Positions 44,185 to 55,884 of a DNA stretch of 64,000 bases are shown here, in pieces. Origin of the DNA: Macrostomum hystrix. Taxonomy: Eukaryota; Platyhelminthes; Macrostomidae. The stretch is taken from assembly GCA_950097015.1 (NCBI GenBank), contig CATNEN010000014.1, forward strand, positions 1,426,001 through 1,490,000, read 5' to 3'. The translations under genes were made by a program, and so were the position numbers. Under the pieces are notes generated by a model. That model had not been told where the DNA came from. It was given only the letters and a program-made list of their open reading frames with translations, and ran no database searches. Position 1 is the first letter of the stretch. Every line of letters begins with the position of its first letter.

Positions 44185-44742
44185 TATTCCTCAGCCCTCA
44201 TTCAGTCTCTCCCTCAGCCCTCATTCAGTCTCTAACTCAGCCCTCATTCAGTCTCTCCCTCAGCCCTCATTCAGTCTCTCCCTCAGCCCTCATTCAGTCT
44301 CTCCCTCAGCCCTCATTCAGTCACTCCCTCAGCCCTCATTCAGTCTCTCCCTCAGCCCTCATTCAGTCTCTCCCTCAGCCCTCATTCAGTCTCTCCCTCA
44401 GCCCTCATTCAGTCACTCCCTCAGCCCTCATTCAGTCTCTCCCTCAGCCCTCATTCAGTCTCTCCCTCAGCCCTCATTCAGTCTCTAACTCAGCCCTCAT
44501 TCAGTCTCTCCCTCAGCCCTCATTCAGTCTCTCCCTCAGCCCTCATTCAGTCACTCCCTCAGCCCTCATTCAGTCTCTCCCTCAGCCCTCATTCAGTCTC
44601 TCCCTCAGCCCTCATTCAGTCTCTCCCTCAGCCCTCATTCAGTCACTCCCTCAGCCCTCATTCAGTCTCTCCCTCAGCCCTCATTCAGTCTCTCCCTCAG
44701 CCCTCATTCAGTCTCTCCCTCAGCCCTCATTCAGTCGATTCC
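44185..44742. repeat. 23-bp minisatellite (CAGCCCTCATTCAGTCTCTCCCT)
   Basis: About 24 copies with TCTCTAACT and TCACTCCCT variants that recur in blocks of four or five units. The array abuts the stop codon of the membrane-protein gene. The long plus-strand frame across it is an artefact of few stops in the unit. Confidence 0.95.
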
Positions 44743-47700
44743 TCAGCGCTCCTTCTCGATCAGTATGTGGGTCTGGCACAGGTTTCTGCACAGCAGTAAC
44801 AGAAGCAGGGCGGTAATCATCAGCAGCAGCAGCGCCGCCGCCAGGACAATCTCCCTCAATCTCGGGGACATCACCTTGCCCTAAAGCAAGAGAATGACAT
44901 GGATGATTTTACCAAAAGTCGGGACATCAGGTGCATATAGAACTGGAAGTGGAATATCAGGTGAATATAGAACTGGAAGTGGGATATCAGGTGAATATAG
45001 AACTGGAAGTGGGATATCAGGTTAATATAGAACTGGAAGTGGGATATCAGGTAACTATAGAACTGGAAGTGGGATATCAGGTGAATATAGAACTGGAAGT
45101 GGTATTTCAGATGAATATAGAACTGGAAGTGGGATATCAGGTAACTATAGAACTGGAAGTGGGATATCAGGTGAATAAAGAACTGGAAGTGGGATATCAG
45201 GTAAATATAGAACTGGAAGTGGGATATCAGGTAACTATAGAACTGGAAGTGGGATATCAGGTGAATATAGAACTGAAAGTGGGGATATCAGGTGAATAAA
45301 GAACTGGAAGTGGGATATCAGGTAAATATAGAACTGGAAGTGGGATATCAGGTAACTATAGAACTGGAAGTGGGATATCAGGTGAATATAGAACTGGAAG
45401 TGGGGATATCAGGTGAATAAAGAACTGGAAGTGGGATATCAGCAGGGATCAGAAGTGCTGAACATCCCAGCGCATTATTCATAGAAACAGGCAAAGGCGC
45501 ACCTGGAAGTCGATGCTCAGGACGATTGACTGCAGACTGCTGGTCACATCAAAGTCAGTTGAGTAGAAGCAGCGAGGATCGGCCCTGCAGTCTTTGTCAC
45601 CGGCAGCTACGTCCTTAGAACCGTACCTGTCTTTGTGCATCCGAAGGTTCGCCAGATCGGCGAGGCTGACGGAGCCGGGCCGGTAGCGGAGGTTGAAAAC
45701 AGGCGTGAGGGTTTTGCGCTTCTGCAGCTCGGCAAGAACTTTCTCGTCTGAGATTGGCAGGACCTGTCGGGCGGTGAAGAGTCGGTAAAGTCGCGAGTGA
45801 GTGAGGGCGGGAAATAACGGGTCCATTAAATTTTATTTCCAACCGCGCACCTTAAATGACAGTCGATTTGTGTTGCTATCGAATAAGATTTCGGACACGC
45901 CTGGCTGGTTGATGATGGCTAGGTCAGTGAGGTAGACATTGTCAATCTTGAACATGGCGACCACTTCGACGTCGAATTGCTTCAGATAGGCAGTCAATTC
46001 CGGTTTGAAAGCTACTGCGAACTCGGCGCCGGTGATGGTGGAGCAGTGCTGCATGGAGCAGTTCCTGGCCATACTCAAATCAAAGCTCTCAGGCCCTGGA
46101 CGCTGCAAGAAGAGGACATTGCTGCCAGACTCTACCGAGTATTTCGGCATGCCGATCTTCTCCGCATCGCCGGGGCTCACGGTGGCGCGGCACACAATGC
46201 GATGCGAGAAATCCCTGCCCATGGACGATTTGCGCGGCGGGACACTGTCAATCGTTATGTTGATGGTTCTCCTGCCCGGCACTGAGGTCACCGTGTCAAC
46301 AGTGACAGTCTGGCGCGGACTAAACAGCGAGTTGAATTCGTTCAACTGCAGCTCCTTCCACGCAGAGGCTTCACGAACAACCGATGTTGAGAACACGGCA
46401 CTGGCAACCACCTGGTCCAAGTTGCTAAAAAATGTGGTGCAGTTGTAAGACATGGACTCGCCTTCCATTGCGTAGATCCTGGGCGGCAGGTTGCCGGATA
46501 CTACACTGGAGCTTTCAAATGGCTTATAGCTGAAATGTGGCATGCTGACAATATGTACATTGAATATGAAGCTAACACCACCGGCCTCGCAAGTGTACTG
46601 GCCAGAGTGACTGTTGTCCACGGTCTCCGTGAACTCAATGACATTGCCAGTCTTTGAGACTCGGATGCCGTCAACATTTGACCAACTGTATGGCGACCAT
46701 GCCACTAACGTCCGTCGATTATTGTCTTTGCTGATGTGCGTAAATTTGTAGGTCGTCAGGGGGTCGGTGCAGATGATCGGGCAGACAAGAGGCGTGGCGT
46801 CCATGCCAGAGAAGATAAAAATAGGATCATTGCTCAGGTTGGCCGGCAGCTTGCAACCGGCATTTGTGCCCTGCCTGGTGTACATCACTTTATCTTTGTA
46901 TATCCTCTCTTTGACAGCAAAATGGCGGTCATAGGGCCTTACAATACCGGAGAACGAGAGTTTGGCGCAGATGTTGAATTCAAAGAAATAATTCTTACGA
47001 AAGCTGCTAGCAAAGGTGCTGCTGAGGCCGTAGGCTGCATAGTGCAGCTCGCCAGTGGCTAGATTCAAGTGCATATGCTTCAGCAGCTGCAGTCTTTGTT
47101 CGTCCAGCTTTGAATTATAATTGACAATCGTGGCGGTTCTTGCCCAATCGAAAAACGGGTAATCACAGCCCACATCGTCAAATATGAGCACTGCACCAAT
47201 GTTGATTTTTGACCTGAGAAAGGCTGGTGCCGACTTAAGCGCACTAACAATGCTTTGATCAATGAATTTCACGCTGCCAAAATCTGATGTCATCCTCAAA
47301 TTTAACAAGAATTCATATGCTTCTGGAGTGAGGAATCTCAGCATGACATTTGAGCCAGACACCGGTTCGCTGTTCCAGTTTCCCAGGGGCTCCAGGCTCC
47401 ACACGAAGACGCTATTGGACTGGAGCTTCAAATCCGGCTGCCCAGACACGCGGACCTGCACGGAGAGCTCTAGCTTCTTCCTAAAGACATCAACCGACGG
47501 CAATGAAGAAGGCTCAAGAATGAATTTGAATGCGTTCGGCTTGCCTTCAACTGGCTGCAAGGAGAATGGGATCATTGTGTTTTCACACTGCAGCTCGCGA
47601 CCGGTCACGGCTGACAAGTCAAGATCGAGCTCGTCGTTGGTATATGGGCACTTGTACTTGAGAACAGCTGAGTAGCCTATCTGCTGGTTTCTTTTGCCAA

Positions 47701-47905
47701 CAAGAGAAATGTTGATTGTAAAGCTTTGCTTCGGCTTCAGAATGGCGAACATGTTGGGGCCGCCAACCTCCCACACATAATACGAGGAGAGGAGGATCTT
47801 GCCAGTCTGTGAATAACTGAATCGCACGTTCTCGGTGTCAACATCCTTGGACACTACAAAGCTGGCGCATGCCAGCCAGAGCAACAGAATGCTTTGGGAA
47901 AGCAT
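44743..47905 (-). CDS. Single-pass membrane protein with immunoglobulin-like domains, three exons, 817 aa
   Basis: Exons 47905-45851, 45763-45503 and 44880-44743 (685, 87 and 45 codons plus stop), all phase 0. Introns are 87 and 622 bases, with donors GTGCGC (both) and acceptors CGACAG and CTTTAG. Residues 1-19 are a signal peptide (MLSQSILLLWLACASFVVS). DNSHSGQYTC (Cys about 439) is the F-strand signature of an Ig domain, with partner Cys at 375 or 379. A second Cys pair at about 489 and 570 suggests another Ig-like domain. Several NxS/T sites are present (NISL, NLSN, NCTT, NITI). Residues about 783-802 form one membrane helix (IVLAAALLLLMITALLLLLL), then a 15-residue tail. A 703-codon frame opens 13 codons earlier (47944), but the TTGTTGCAG before 47908 looks like an acceptor of a 5' untranslated exon. 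Probably a cell-surface recognition or adhesion protein; I recognise no named family. Exon joins are inferred. Confidence 0.75.
44925..45445. repeat. 30-bp minisatellite within intron 2 of the membrane-protein gene
   Basis: About 17 copies of AGGTGAATATAGAACTGGAA then GTGGGATATC, with GTAACTATAG and GTGAATAAAG variants in a partly alternating order. The unit length is a multiple of three, so a long plus-strand frame is open by chance. Confidence 0.95.
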
Positions 47906-47944
47906 GGGCTGCAACAAATGAACTTCTGTAATTAGGCTTAACAT

Positions 47945-49324
47945 TCATTGTTCTACAGTATTACACAGGTGGTAATTGGAATGCATTAAAAAAATAATTA
48001 CTCAGATTATAATAAAAGAGTCAATGAGCTCATTACAAAAAATAGAATTGGCATTTAAATAAGCCAACAGCTGATGGCTTTTTGAGTATCACTAGATTAA
48101 AAGAGAAACTCGAAGAGAAAGAAATACCGTAAAAATGAATTTAGAAGAAATTAACAACTGATAAATTAAAATACATACATTTTCTATAAACAAAGATTCT
48201 GTATAATCTTGGAAGGCTATAACGCTACTGCAATACTCCATGAAAATTAAAAAAGTTACATTTTCTAGCAAATTTTTTTAGAGGATGTGGCCTACAGCTT
48301 AATTGATATAATTGGTCATATATGATAATATATTCAAACAGGGACTATACATTGACACATGTAACATTCGAACATTAATCAAAGATTTGCAATTACCTGA
48401 GAAGACTAAATTTTGAATCTAGGAGCCCATTAGACTAGCTTCATTTAATTGTGAAATGATTAATAATGACTGAGCTAGTATGAACTTAATTGTTTATTGA
48501 TAATAAGTACAAAAGTACAAATAGGACAGCAATGAAACAACAACATCCAAAATGCAGTGGTGTTTTATGCACATAAATATACGAGTATTTTTAGTCGAAA
48601 TATATCAATTGATTTTAAATTTATAATCAGGTGATGTTTTGTTTTTGAGCTTCTGAAAAAAAATTGAAATTTAGAGTTTTAGTTCATATCTTTGAGGTTA
48701 TGGAAAGGTGCAATTCGATTATTTAAATAATATGACTGTAAATTTTGAAATTGATTATTACTAGCTTATAGGGAGCATATTTCTTTTATAACAGTGGATC
48801 TGTTGATTTGACTATGAGTGGATTTTCTTAGATATTTAAATGCAAATATGTTCTCTTTTACAATCAGATATCTTATATAGTAAACATAGTTTACCAGCAA
48901 CTTGAACTGATTCGGTACAGAAGCAGATTCTGACGCATCAATGACTGGAAGAATTCGTCTTGTAAAAAGGCAAGGGTCTTCCTGCTGCCAGATTATCCCA
49001 AAGCCGCTTTGAGCTTTTGGAAAAGTGCAACTCGATTATTTAAATAATATGACTGTAAATGTACTTGTACATCAAAGCTGCGGACTGTGAAGTGATTTAA
49101 GATCTGATAAAAAATGAGATAAAATCATAGCAATATTGACAAAATACTTCAGCTTTGGGGCAATCAACACCTTAGAGAGAAGTCTGCTAAAATAGACTGG
49201 AATACAATTTACCATATTTTGGAAAGTAAGGAAACTTTGTTGGTTATTATTTCTTTTTCTCATTCCCCACTTACTTTTCTGATCTACATTTTTACCTTCT
49301 CTCATTCATGACTTATTCTCCCTT
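47945..49324. other. AT-rich region without recognised genes
   Basis: Upstream of the membrane-protein gene. Many short stops in all frames. ATTATTTAAATAATATGACTGTAAAT occurs twice (near 48718 and 49036), a small duplication. Regulatory DNA of the gene may lie here but nothing specific can be named. Confidence 0.6.
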
Positions 49325-49660
49325 GTCATAGATATCGTTTTGCCTCAAAAGAGAAGAAAAGCAGAGAGAGAGAAGTGATAGATAATGAAGAAGACAGAAA
49401 TAACAGAGAGAGTAGAAAAGAAGAAAAAACAAAAAGCAAAAGAGAAGGAGAAAAAGCTGAGTAGAAGAGACAGAGAATAAAACAGCGAGAGAGAAGAAGA
49501 GAAGAAAAGCAGAGGGAGATAATTGAGAAGAATAATTAAATGAAGGAAAACAGAAAAATAGTAGAAGAGAAAGAAAGTGAAAGTAAAGGAGAAGAAAGTC
49601 AAAGAGTTAAGGAGAATAAAAAGAAAGAAGTAAAAAAGAAGAGTTTTTGCCATCCACATG
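49325..49660. repeat. Purine-rich (GAGA/GAAA) simple-sequence tract
   Basis: About 330 bases almost entirely A and G on the plus strand, with GAGAGAGAAG and GAAGAGAAG motifs. The minus-strand open frame over it is low-complexity Phe/Leu/Ser and is not a gene. Confidence 0.85.
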
Positions 49661-49666
49661 AGTTCC

Positions 49667-50290
49667 TCACTCACTATCGGTCTCTTGGTCCCAGATGATG
49701 AGTTTTTCAGCGAGATCGTTGTTTCTCAGACCATGGCAGAACCGAGCTCTGATCAGGGACTTTGCTTCAGTGAGCGAGAGACACGCCAATCTGGTGTAGG
49801 ACACTAGTCTGTCAAAGACTGACATAGACTTATTGCTGGTCTGGGCTGCGGCTTCCTGTTCCACATATTCTTTGTCCTTCTTTGTCCGTCAGTGTACCTA
49901 TCCTTGAGCACACCGAGAGCAGTCTCAAAAGGCGTCTGGTCGCCGGTGAATGATCAGGTATGACACCAGTTGGGCCTCCCAGGAGTCGAACTTCATTTTC
50001 AACTGATAAGCCGGTGGAGGGCGGAGCTTAGTCATACCCGACAGCGACGGCGACGGCGAGGAATGAGAGGATGGGGAGGACTGGCAAGGTGCTCCTCCAG
50101 CATCCTATGAAGGTTGCCAAGGTCTGGGCGAGCATGACCTGCTTGTTAAAACAAGGGGCAGCGGCGGCAGCTTCGCCAGCATGCTCTGGGAATTTGGATT
50201 CGGTGGATGCCGACACTGCGGCGTTTCCACCGCCCGGTGGCGCCATGACCTGGTTTTCCCCGTTGTCTGACATGGTGTCGCAACGGCAGA
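49667..50290 (-). pseudogene. gag: Gag remnant of an LTR retrotransposon (Ty3/gypsy-like)
   Basis: From ATG at about 50272 the minus strand encodes SDNGENQVMAPPGGGNAAVS, followed by frames with RPPPAYQLKMKFDSWEAQLV. The frame ending at 49667 contains SVFDRLVSYTRLACLSLTEA and LIRARFCHGLRNNDLAEKLI. The last pattern (a helix followed by RFxxGL) fits the end of a retrotransposon gag capsid domain. At least two frameshifts are needed. The gag lies 600 bases downstream, on the same strand, of a primer binding site and LTR, which supports the assignment. Pol is absent; the sequence runs into the purine tract. Confidence 0.5.
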
Positions 50291-50654
50291 CAGCAAGAGC
50301 AACCACAGGGAGAGGCCTGTGTCAGGCAGTTGGAACAGAATGGAGTGAAAGCAGAATCAAGCTAAATCGAAGTGATGCCGAGGATTGCGGGTGTGTAGGG
50401 CGAGATGGCGAGGGAAGGTGAGTTTAATACTTGCCTGACTGGGTCAAACCACCCAAATCCTCCTACAGGGGAGAATCCTATCACGCAAATCCCTAAGCTA
50501 ACAGTCAGGCGATAGTCCCTGCAAATAATTTTACACAGCGGGACAACCTGGCACTGCGGAATAGCTCAACGCCTTGTCGACAGCTGACGGTGACCGGACT
50601 GCTTGCTCAGCGCGGTACACTCGCTCGCCACGGATCTTCGGACCGGGGCCGGAC

Positions 50655-50830
50655 TCTTTAAGAGTCACGCAGTCGAGCCCACCTTGATGTAGCATACCCG
50701 AAACCCACGGGCTGAACTCCTCCATAGTCACGCAGTCGAGCCCACCTCGATGTACTCGTAGCATACCCGAAACCCACGGGCTGAACTCCTCCAGAGTCAC
50801 GCAGTCGAGCCCACACGATGATGCGGCAAC
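50655..50830. repeat. Three direct repeats in the retroelement leader
   Basis: AGAGTCACGCAGTCGAGCCC and CCCGAAACCCACGGGCTGAA recur about every 65 bases (50661, 50727 and 50794). The minus-strand frame over them repeats LDCVTMEEFSPWVSGML. Confidence 0.8.
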
Positions 50831-50901
50831 AGCGGTGCTCACACCCATGGCACGATGATGGCCGCTGGTCTCGCAGTTGGAAGCCGACAGTGCAGAGCAG
50901 A

Positions 50902-50919
50902 GCCTCGGTGGGACCTCCA
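50902..50919 (-). other. Primer binding site of the LTR retroelement
   Basis: On the minus strand TGGAGGTCCCACCGAGGC begins seven bases after the LTR end CATCGTCACA. It starts with TGG as expected for tRNA priming. Confidence 0.6.
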
Positions 50920-50926
50920 AAATTTA

Positions 50927-52170
50927 TGTGACGATGAGTTCCGGCTGTGCTGGATTGGCAATGGCAAATTGACTTACCATTTATATCGTTATAACAGAGA
51001 TATAACTTTTCTACAGCACTAAGTAAAGTGCTGTAGCGGTATCTCTAAGTTTGTATTTGTAGATTTCATTTGCTCTGCTGGTGACGATATTGTATTTGTA
51101 CACGGCGAACAAGGTCGGGTTGCAACGCAGATGGGTGGCGTGACTCGTCAATGAATGGCAGTGGCAATAGTAGACGAACAGATCGTTGCAATGATGGATT
51201 TACAGATAGTGGCAGTGGTGGACTAACAAAGAGTAGCTATTGTGACTAACTCAGGAGAACAGGTGGCGAGTCTTGGCAGGCAGAGCAGCGCAGTGCGAAG
51301 CGGCAGTGGAAGAGTTCGCTCGGGCGGGGATCGGCAATAAATAGGCCGGCGCAAATTTTAACAAAATGTATACTGCAGTGCGGGATTGGCTAGAAAATGA
51401 ACAGCCAGTTGACCTTTGCAGATGAGCGTGGACGATTGGCATGAGCGATTGGCTGAGAAGAAAGTAATCATCACGGGTGGCGCAAGGGACTCAATGTACG
51501 TTGACGACTACTTCCAGTAGCAATCTAAGAAGTAAACGGAATTGCAAAAATTGGGACAGCGTTACATTAATTTAAATTTCATAGCGCCTACTGCAGGAAG
51601 TGACAACGTCACGTTAAGAAAAATATGTACCTCAGTTAAGGCATTATTTGAGTAAATTATATAGTGTATTATGATATAGTATAGTATACACTATGACAAA
51701 GTTGTTTAAGATACTTCAAGCGGAGTTATAAAAATACGAGCGTAATATCTTTTCAAAATAAATAAATTTATTTATAATAAAGCTTATAAATAAATAAATA
51801 TATAAATAAGACGTACGAGTATGACTCGAACCTGGGCCACTCTCAACACAGGCAGACACCGCTGAGTTTCAGAACTTGTTAGCATTAACTGCGACATCCG
51901 CATATTAGTATGCGATTCTCAATAGAAACTTCCTCTTTAGCATCAATTTAGCATCAAGACACGAGTTATTTTGCATTGGCGCCACACGTATATATCTAAC
52001 AGCCTTAGTGGCACGTTTTTGGAAATTAGACACTTAAACGCACATTTAAACATCACTTTCACGTCTATACGACTGATCTAACGAAATCTAGAGCCAGAAG
52101 TTGTGCCATTTTACTAAAAACTATACCGTTTTTTTCTGTAGAGTTAAGTAAAGTTGTATTTGTCCTAGCA
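50927..52170 (-). repeat. LTR of a Ty3/gypsy-like retroelement (about 1.24 kb)
   Basis: Plus-strand ends TGTGACGATG and TGTCCTAGCA give TG...CA. The distal two thirds (51345-52165) match 19121-19935 inverted. On the minus strand CCAAT boxes near 51460-51390 and a TATA-like CCTATTTATTG near 51345 mark a promoter directed at the gag remnant. The start boundary is by inference, since no second LTR of the same element is in the window. Confidence 0.6.
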
Positions 52171-52559
52171 CTTTCACGTACGTGATAGTTCAGCTATTTG
52201 AGCATCGAATAAAAAAATCTCAAAAATCGTTGCGCAAAAAAATAATTCGACTTTAAAACTTCTACCCCCTGTTTTGTACATTTTATATGTCACATGTGAA
52301 AAGTACCTGTTAGAAATGGTCATCTACTCAAGTGCTTGGCGTCGTTGGAAAGACCATTTGACACCAAACTCAAAATAATTGGGTCCCTTTTCTATAAAAT
52401 CATAACACAACGTCTGTCTGAGAAGAGAGACCCTCGCCTCAAATTTATCTGGATTTTGAGTCGCTGCTCAGCCACCGTTCGATTTGAAGACTAAAAAGTG
52501 TACTCGATTGTGCTACCATGTGTTTGACACAAGGCTATGAAGGTCCCATGTCAGCAGCT
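52171..52559. other. No feature recognised
   Basis: AT-rich sequence without open frames or repeats that I can name. Confidence 0.5.
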
Positions 52560-52790
52560 GAGGGAGTGACTGAACGAGGGCTGAGGAATATGGACATACT
52601 ATGCTACATAAGGATATACTATGCTACATAACTTACTAGATATAATTGTTTTTCTATAATTTTAGCAACCGTGGTCAGTTTGGTGTTTTTATTCCAGCAA
52701 CGCGCTTCAGTTTCTCAAATATCAGACGTTTTGTGATTCAATAGAGTATATACTAAGCAATCGTCCGCACTTTATTTTGAAAAGCACTTT
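52560..52790. repeat. Inverted-repeat arm (right), matching 43985-44260
   Basis: Reverse-complement copy of the sequence just beyond the membrane-protein gene, including two units related to the CAGCCCTCATTCAGTC minisatellite (GGGAGTGACTGAACGAGGGC). The array is not expanded here. Confidence 0.7.
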
Positions 52791-52994
52791 AAAAAGGAAA
52801 ATTGTGTTCGCTACTGGTACTACGCGTTCGCCGGTGGAGATGCACTGTCTATGGCACAAACGCTGCAGAATTTATGCTCTTAGCCTCGGCAGGCAGTCGT
52901 ACAAACTACTTTTGTTGCACTCGCTCTGAAGTTTCGTTTGTATGCGCAGATCAGTAACTCTGCGAACATGGAATAGTTTTTTCTGTCCCTAGAC

Positions 52995-55045
52995 AGTGCC
53001 TGAGATATGGCACTAGACCTCAGATCTGACACTAGAACTCAGATCTGGCACTAGACCTCAGATCTGGCACTAGAACTCAGATCTGGCACTAGACCTCAGA
53101 TCTGACACTAGAACTCAGATCTGGCACTAGACCTCAGATCTGACACTAGAACTCAGATCTGGCACTAGAACTCAGATCTGGCACTAGACCTCAGATCTGA
53201 CACTAGAACTCAGATCTGACACTAGAACTCAGATCTGGCACTAGAACTCAGATCTGGCACTAGACCTCAGATCTGACACTAGAACTCAGATCTGGCACTA
53301 GACCTCAGATCTGACACTAGAACTCAGATCTGGCACTAGACCTCAGATCTGGCACTAGACCTCAGATCTGGCACTAGACCTCAGATCTGACACTAGACCT
53401 CAGATCTGGCACTAGAACTCAGATCTGGCACTAGACCTCAGATCTGACACTAGAACTCAGATCTGGCACTAGACCTCAGATCTGGCACTAGAACTCAGAT
53501 CTGACACTAGAACTCAGATCTGGCACTAGAACTCAGATCTGACACTAGACCTCAGATCTGACACTAGACCTCAGATCTGGCACTAGAACTCAGATCTGAC
53601 ACTAGAACTCAGATCTGACACTAGAACTCAGATCTGACACTAGAACTCAGATCTGGCACTAGAACTCAGATCTGACACTAGAACTCAGATCTGGCACTAG
53701 AACTCAGATCTGACACTAGACCTCAGATCTGACACTAGACCTCAGATCTGACACTAGAACTCAGATCTGACACTAGAACTCAGATCTGACACTAGACCTC
53801 AGATCTGACACTAGAACTCAGATCTGACACTAGACCTCAGATCTGACACTAGAACTCAGATCTGACACTAGACCTCAGATCTGACACTAGAACTCAGATC
53901 TGACACTAGAACTCAGATCTGACACTAGACCTCAGATCTGGCACTAGAACTCAGATCTGGCACTAGACCTCAGATCTGGCACTAGAACTCAGATCTGACA
54001 CTAGACCTCAGATCTGACACTAGAACTCAGATCTGACACTAGAACTCAGATCTGACACTAGACCTCAGATCTGACACTAGAACTCAGATCTGACACTAGA
54101 CCTCAGATCTGACACTAGAACTCAGATCTGACACTAGAACTCAGATCTGACACTAGAACTCAGATCTGACACTAGACCTCAGATCTGACACTAGAACTCA
54201 GATCTGACACTAGAACTCAGATCTGACACTAGAACTCAGATCTGACACTAGACCTCAGATCTGACACTAGAACTCAGATCTGACACTAGACCTCAGATCT
54301 GACACTAGAACTCAGATCTGACACTAGAACTCAGATCTGACACTAGACCTCAGATCTGACACTAGAACTCAGATCTGACACTAGAACTCAGATCTGACAC
54401 TAGAACTCAGATCTGACACTAGAACTCAGATCTGGCACTAGAACTCAGATCTGGCACTAGACCTCAGATCTGGCACTAGAACTCAGATCTGACACTAGAC
54501 CTCAGATCTGACACTAGAACTCAGATCTGACACTAGAACTCAGATCTGACACTAGACCTCAGATCTGACACTAGAACTCAGATCTGACACTAGACCTCAG
54601 ATCTGACACTAGAACTCAGATCTGACACTAGAACTCAGATCTGACACTAGAACTCAGATCTGACACTAGACCTCAGATCTGACACTAGAACTCAGATCTG
54701 ACACTAGAACTCAGATCTGACACTAGAACTCAGATCTGACACTAGACCTCAGATCTGACACTAGAACTCAGATCTGACACTAGACCTCAGATCTGACACT
54801 AGAACTCAGATCTGACACTAGAACTCAGATCTGACACTAGACCTCAGATCTGACACTAGAACTCAGATCTGACACTAGAACTCAGATCTGACACTAGAAC
54901 TCAGATCTGACACTAGAACTCAGATCTGACACTAGACCTCAGATCTGACACTAGACCTCAGATCTGGCACTAGAACTCAGATCTGGCACTAGACCTCAGA
55001 TCTGGCACTAGAACTCAGATCTGGCACTAGACCTCAGACGGAAAT
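52995..55045. repeat. 20-bp satellite array with two alternating variant sites
   Basis: About 102 copies of GACACTAGAACTCAGATCTG. Two positions vary, almost always between two states: GACACT or GGCACT, and AGAACT or AGACCT. GGCACT copies cluster at the two ends and around 53940 and 54440; GACACT dominates the middle. No other variation is common. Confidence 0.97.
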
Positions 55046-55880
55046 TACCGTTCACTAATTACTTGTCAAGCCTGTAGTTTGTAGATTGAGGGCTTCCTGG
55101 ACACTTATGTTTTCGCATACCTGAGCAACCGAACACTTTTCCTGGAAGTCTCGGCCAAGTTCACACCGCATGACAAGTGCTGCGAGGGTCGCAAACCCTA
55201 CGATAATTCATGCTTTATGCAACTCCGTGGATAAATCATGCTTCCTCCTCGATAGTTCATGCATCCCTCTTGATAATTCATGCTTTCCCCCGATAATTCA
55301 TGCGACCCTCTCAATTATTCATGCTTATCCCTCGATACTTTTGGTAACCGCTTTGATAGTTTATGACTTCCCCTCAATAATTCATGCTTCCCATAGATAA
55401 CTTCTGCTATTCAGTCGATAATTCATGCTTCCCATAGATAACTTCTGCTATTCAGTCGATAATTCATGCTTCCCATAGATAATTTCTGCTATTCAGTCGA
55501 TAATTCATGCTTCGTCATGGTCCCTCGACAAAGCATGCTACCCTCTCGACAAATCTTGCTACCCCTCGATAATTTATGCTACCCCCACTATAAATCATGC
55601 TACTCTCAACATTTGATGAAGTTCCCTCAAAAGTACTTGCTGTTCCCTCGAAAATGCATGAAACAACCTTAAGTAATCAAGCTATTCTTGATTACTAGGG
55701 GGAAGTAAATAACGCTCTGAAGCCCTGACAAACATGCAAAAATCATTTAAATTTTCAATCACAATTTTATACTTATCTTTTCTTGAGATATCTCCTTAAT
55801 AAATCGTGCTGTCTCCCGGATAATTCATGCTTCCCCTTAATAGTTCATGCTAACCCCCTTGATAATTCATACCTTAATAA
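55046..55880. repeat. Degenerate minisatellite (GATAATTCATGCTTCCC)
   Basis: From about 55195 to 55870 an irregular unit of about 18-35 bases built on GATAATTCATGCT recurs about 25 times. A cleaner sub-block AATTCATGCTTCCCATAGAT repeats three times at 55380-55500. 55046-55190 is unassigned. Confidence 0.8.
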
Positions 55881-55884
55881 TAAT

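Noticed and set aside
44178-44816. A 212-codon plus-strand serine/proline/leucine-rich frame
   Set aside because: It is the 23-bp CAGCCCTCATTCAGTC array read through; it overlaps the last exon of the membrane-protein gene on the other strand.
44931-45299. A 122-codon frame of NIELEVGYQV repeats
   Set aside because: The 30-bp array in the intron keeps frames open by chance.
45833-47944. The Ig-type membrane protein as an envelope or fusion protein captured by the Polinton
   Set aside because: It has introns, lies outside the recognisable Polinton genes and shows no fusion-protein hallmark that I can see. The idea is not excluded, but it lacks support.
49345-49674. A 109-codon minus-strand membrane-like protein (Phe/Leu-rich)
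   Set aside because: It is the complement of a GA-rich purine tract; composition alone produces the hydrophobic frame.
19121-52170. The 0.8-kb inverted arms at 19121-19935 and 51345-52165 as terminal inverted repeats of the Polinton between them
   Set aside because: The right arm is followed on its own strand by an LTR end, a primer binding site and a gag remnant, so it is part of an LTR. The left arm leads into a Ly6-like gene. No AG/CT ends with matching 6-bp target duplications were seen, and a spliced host gene lies inside.
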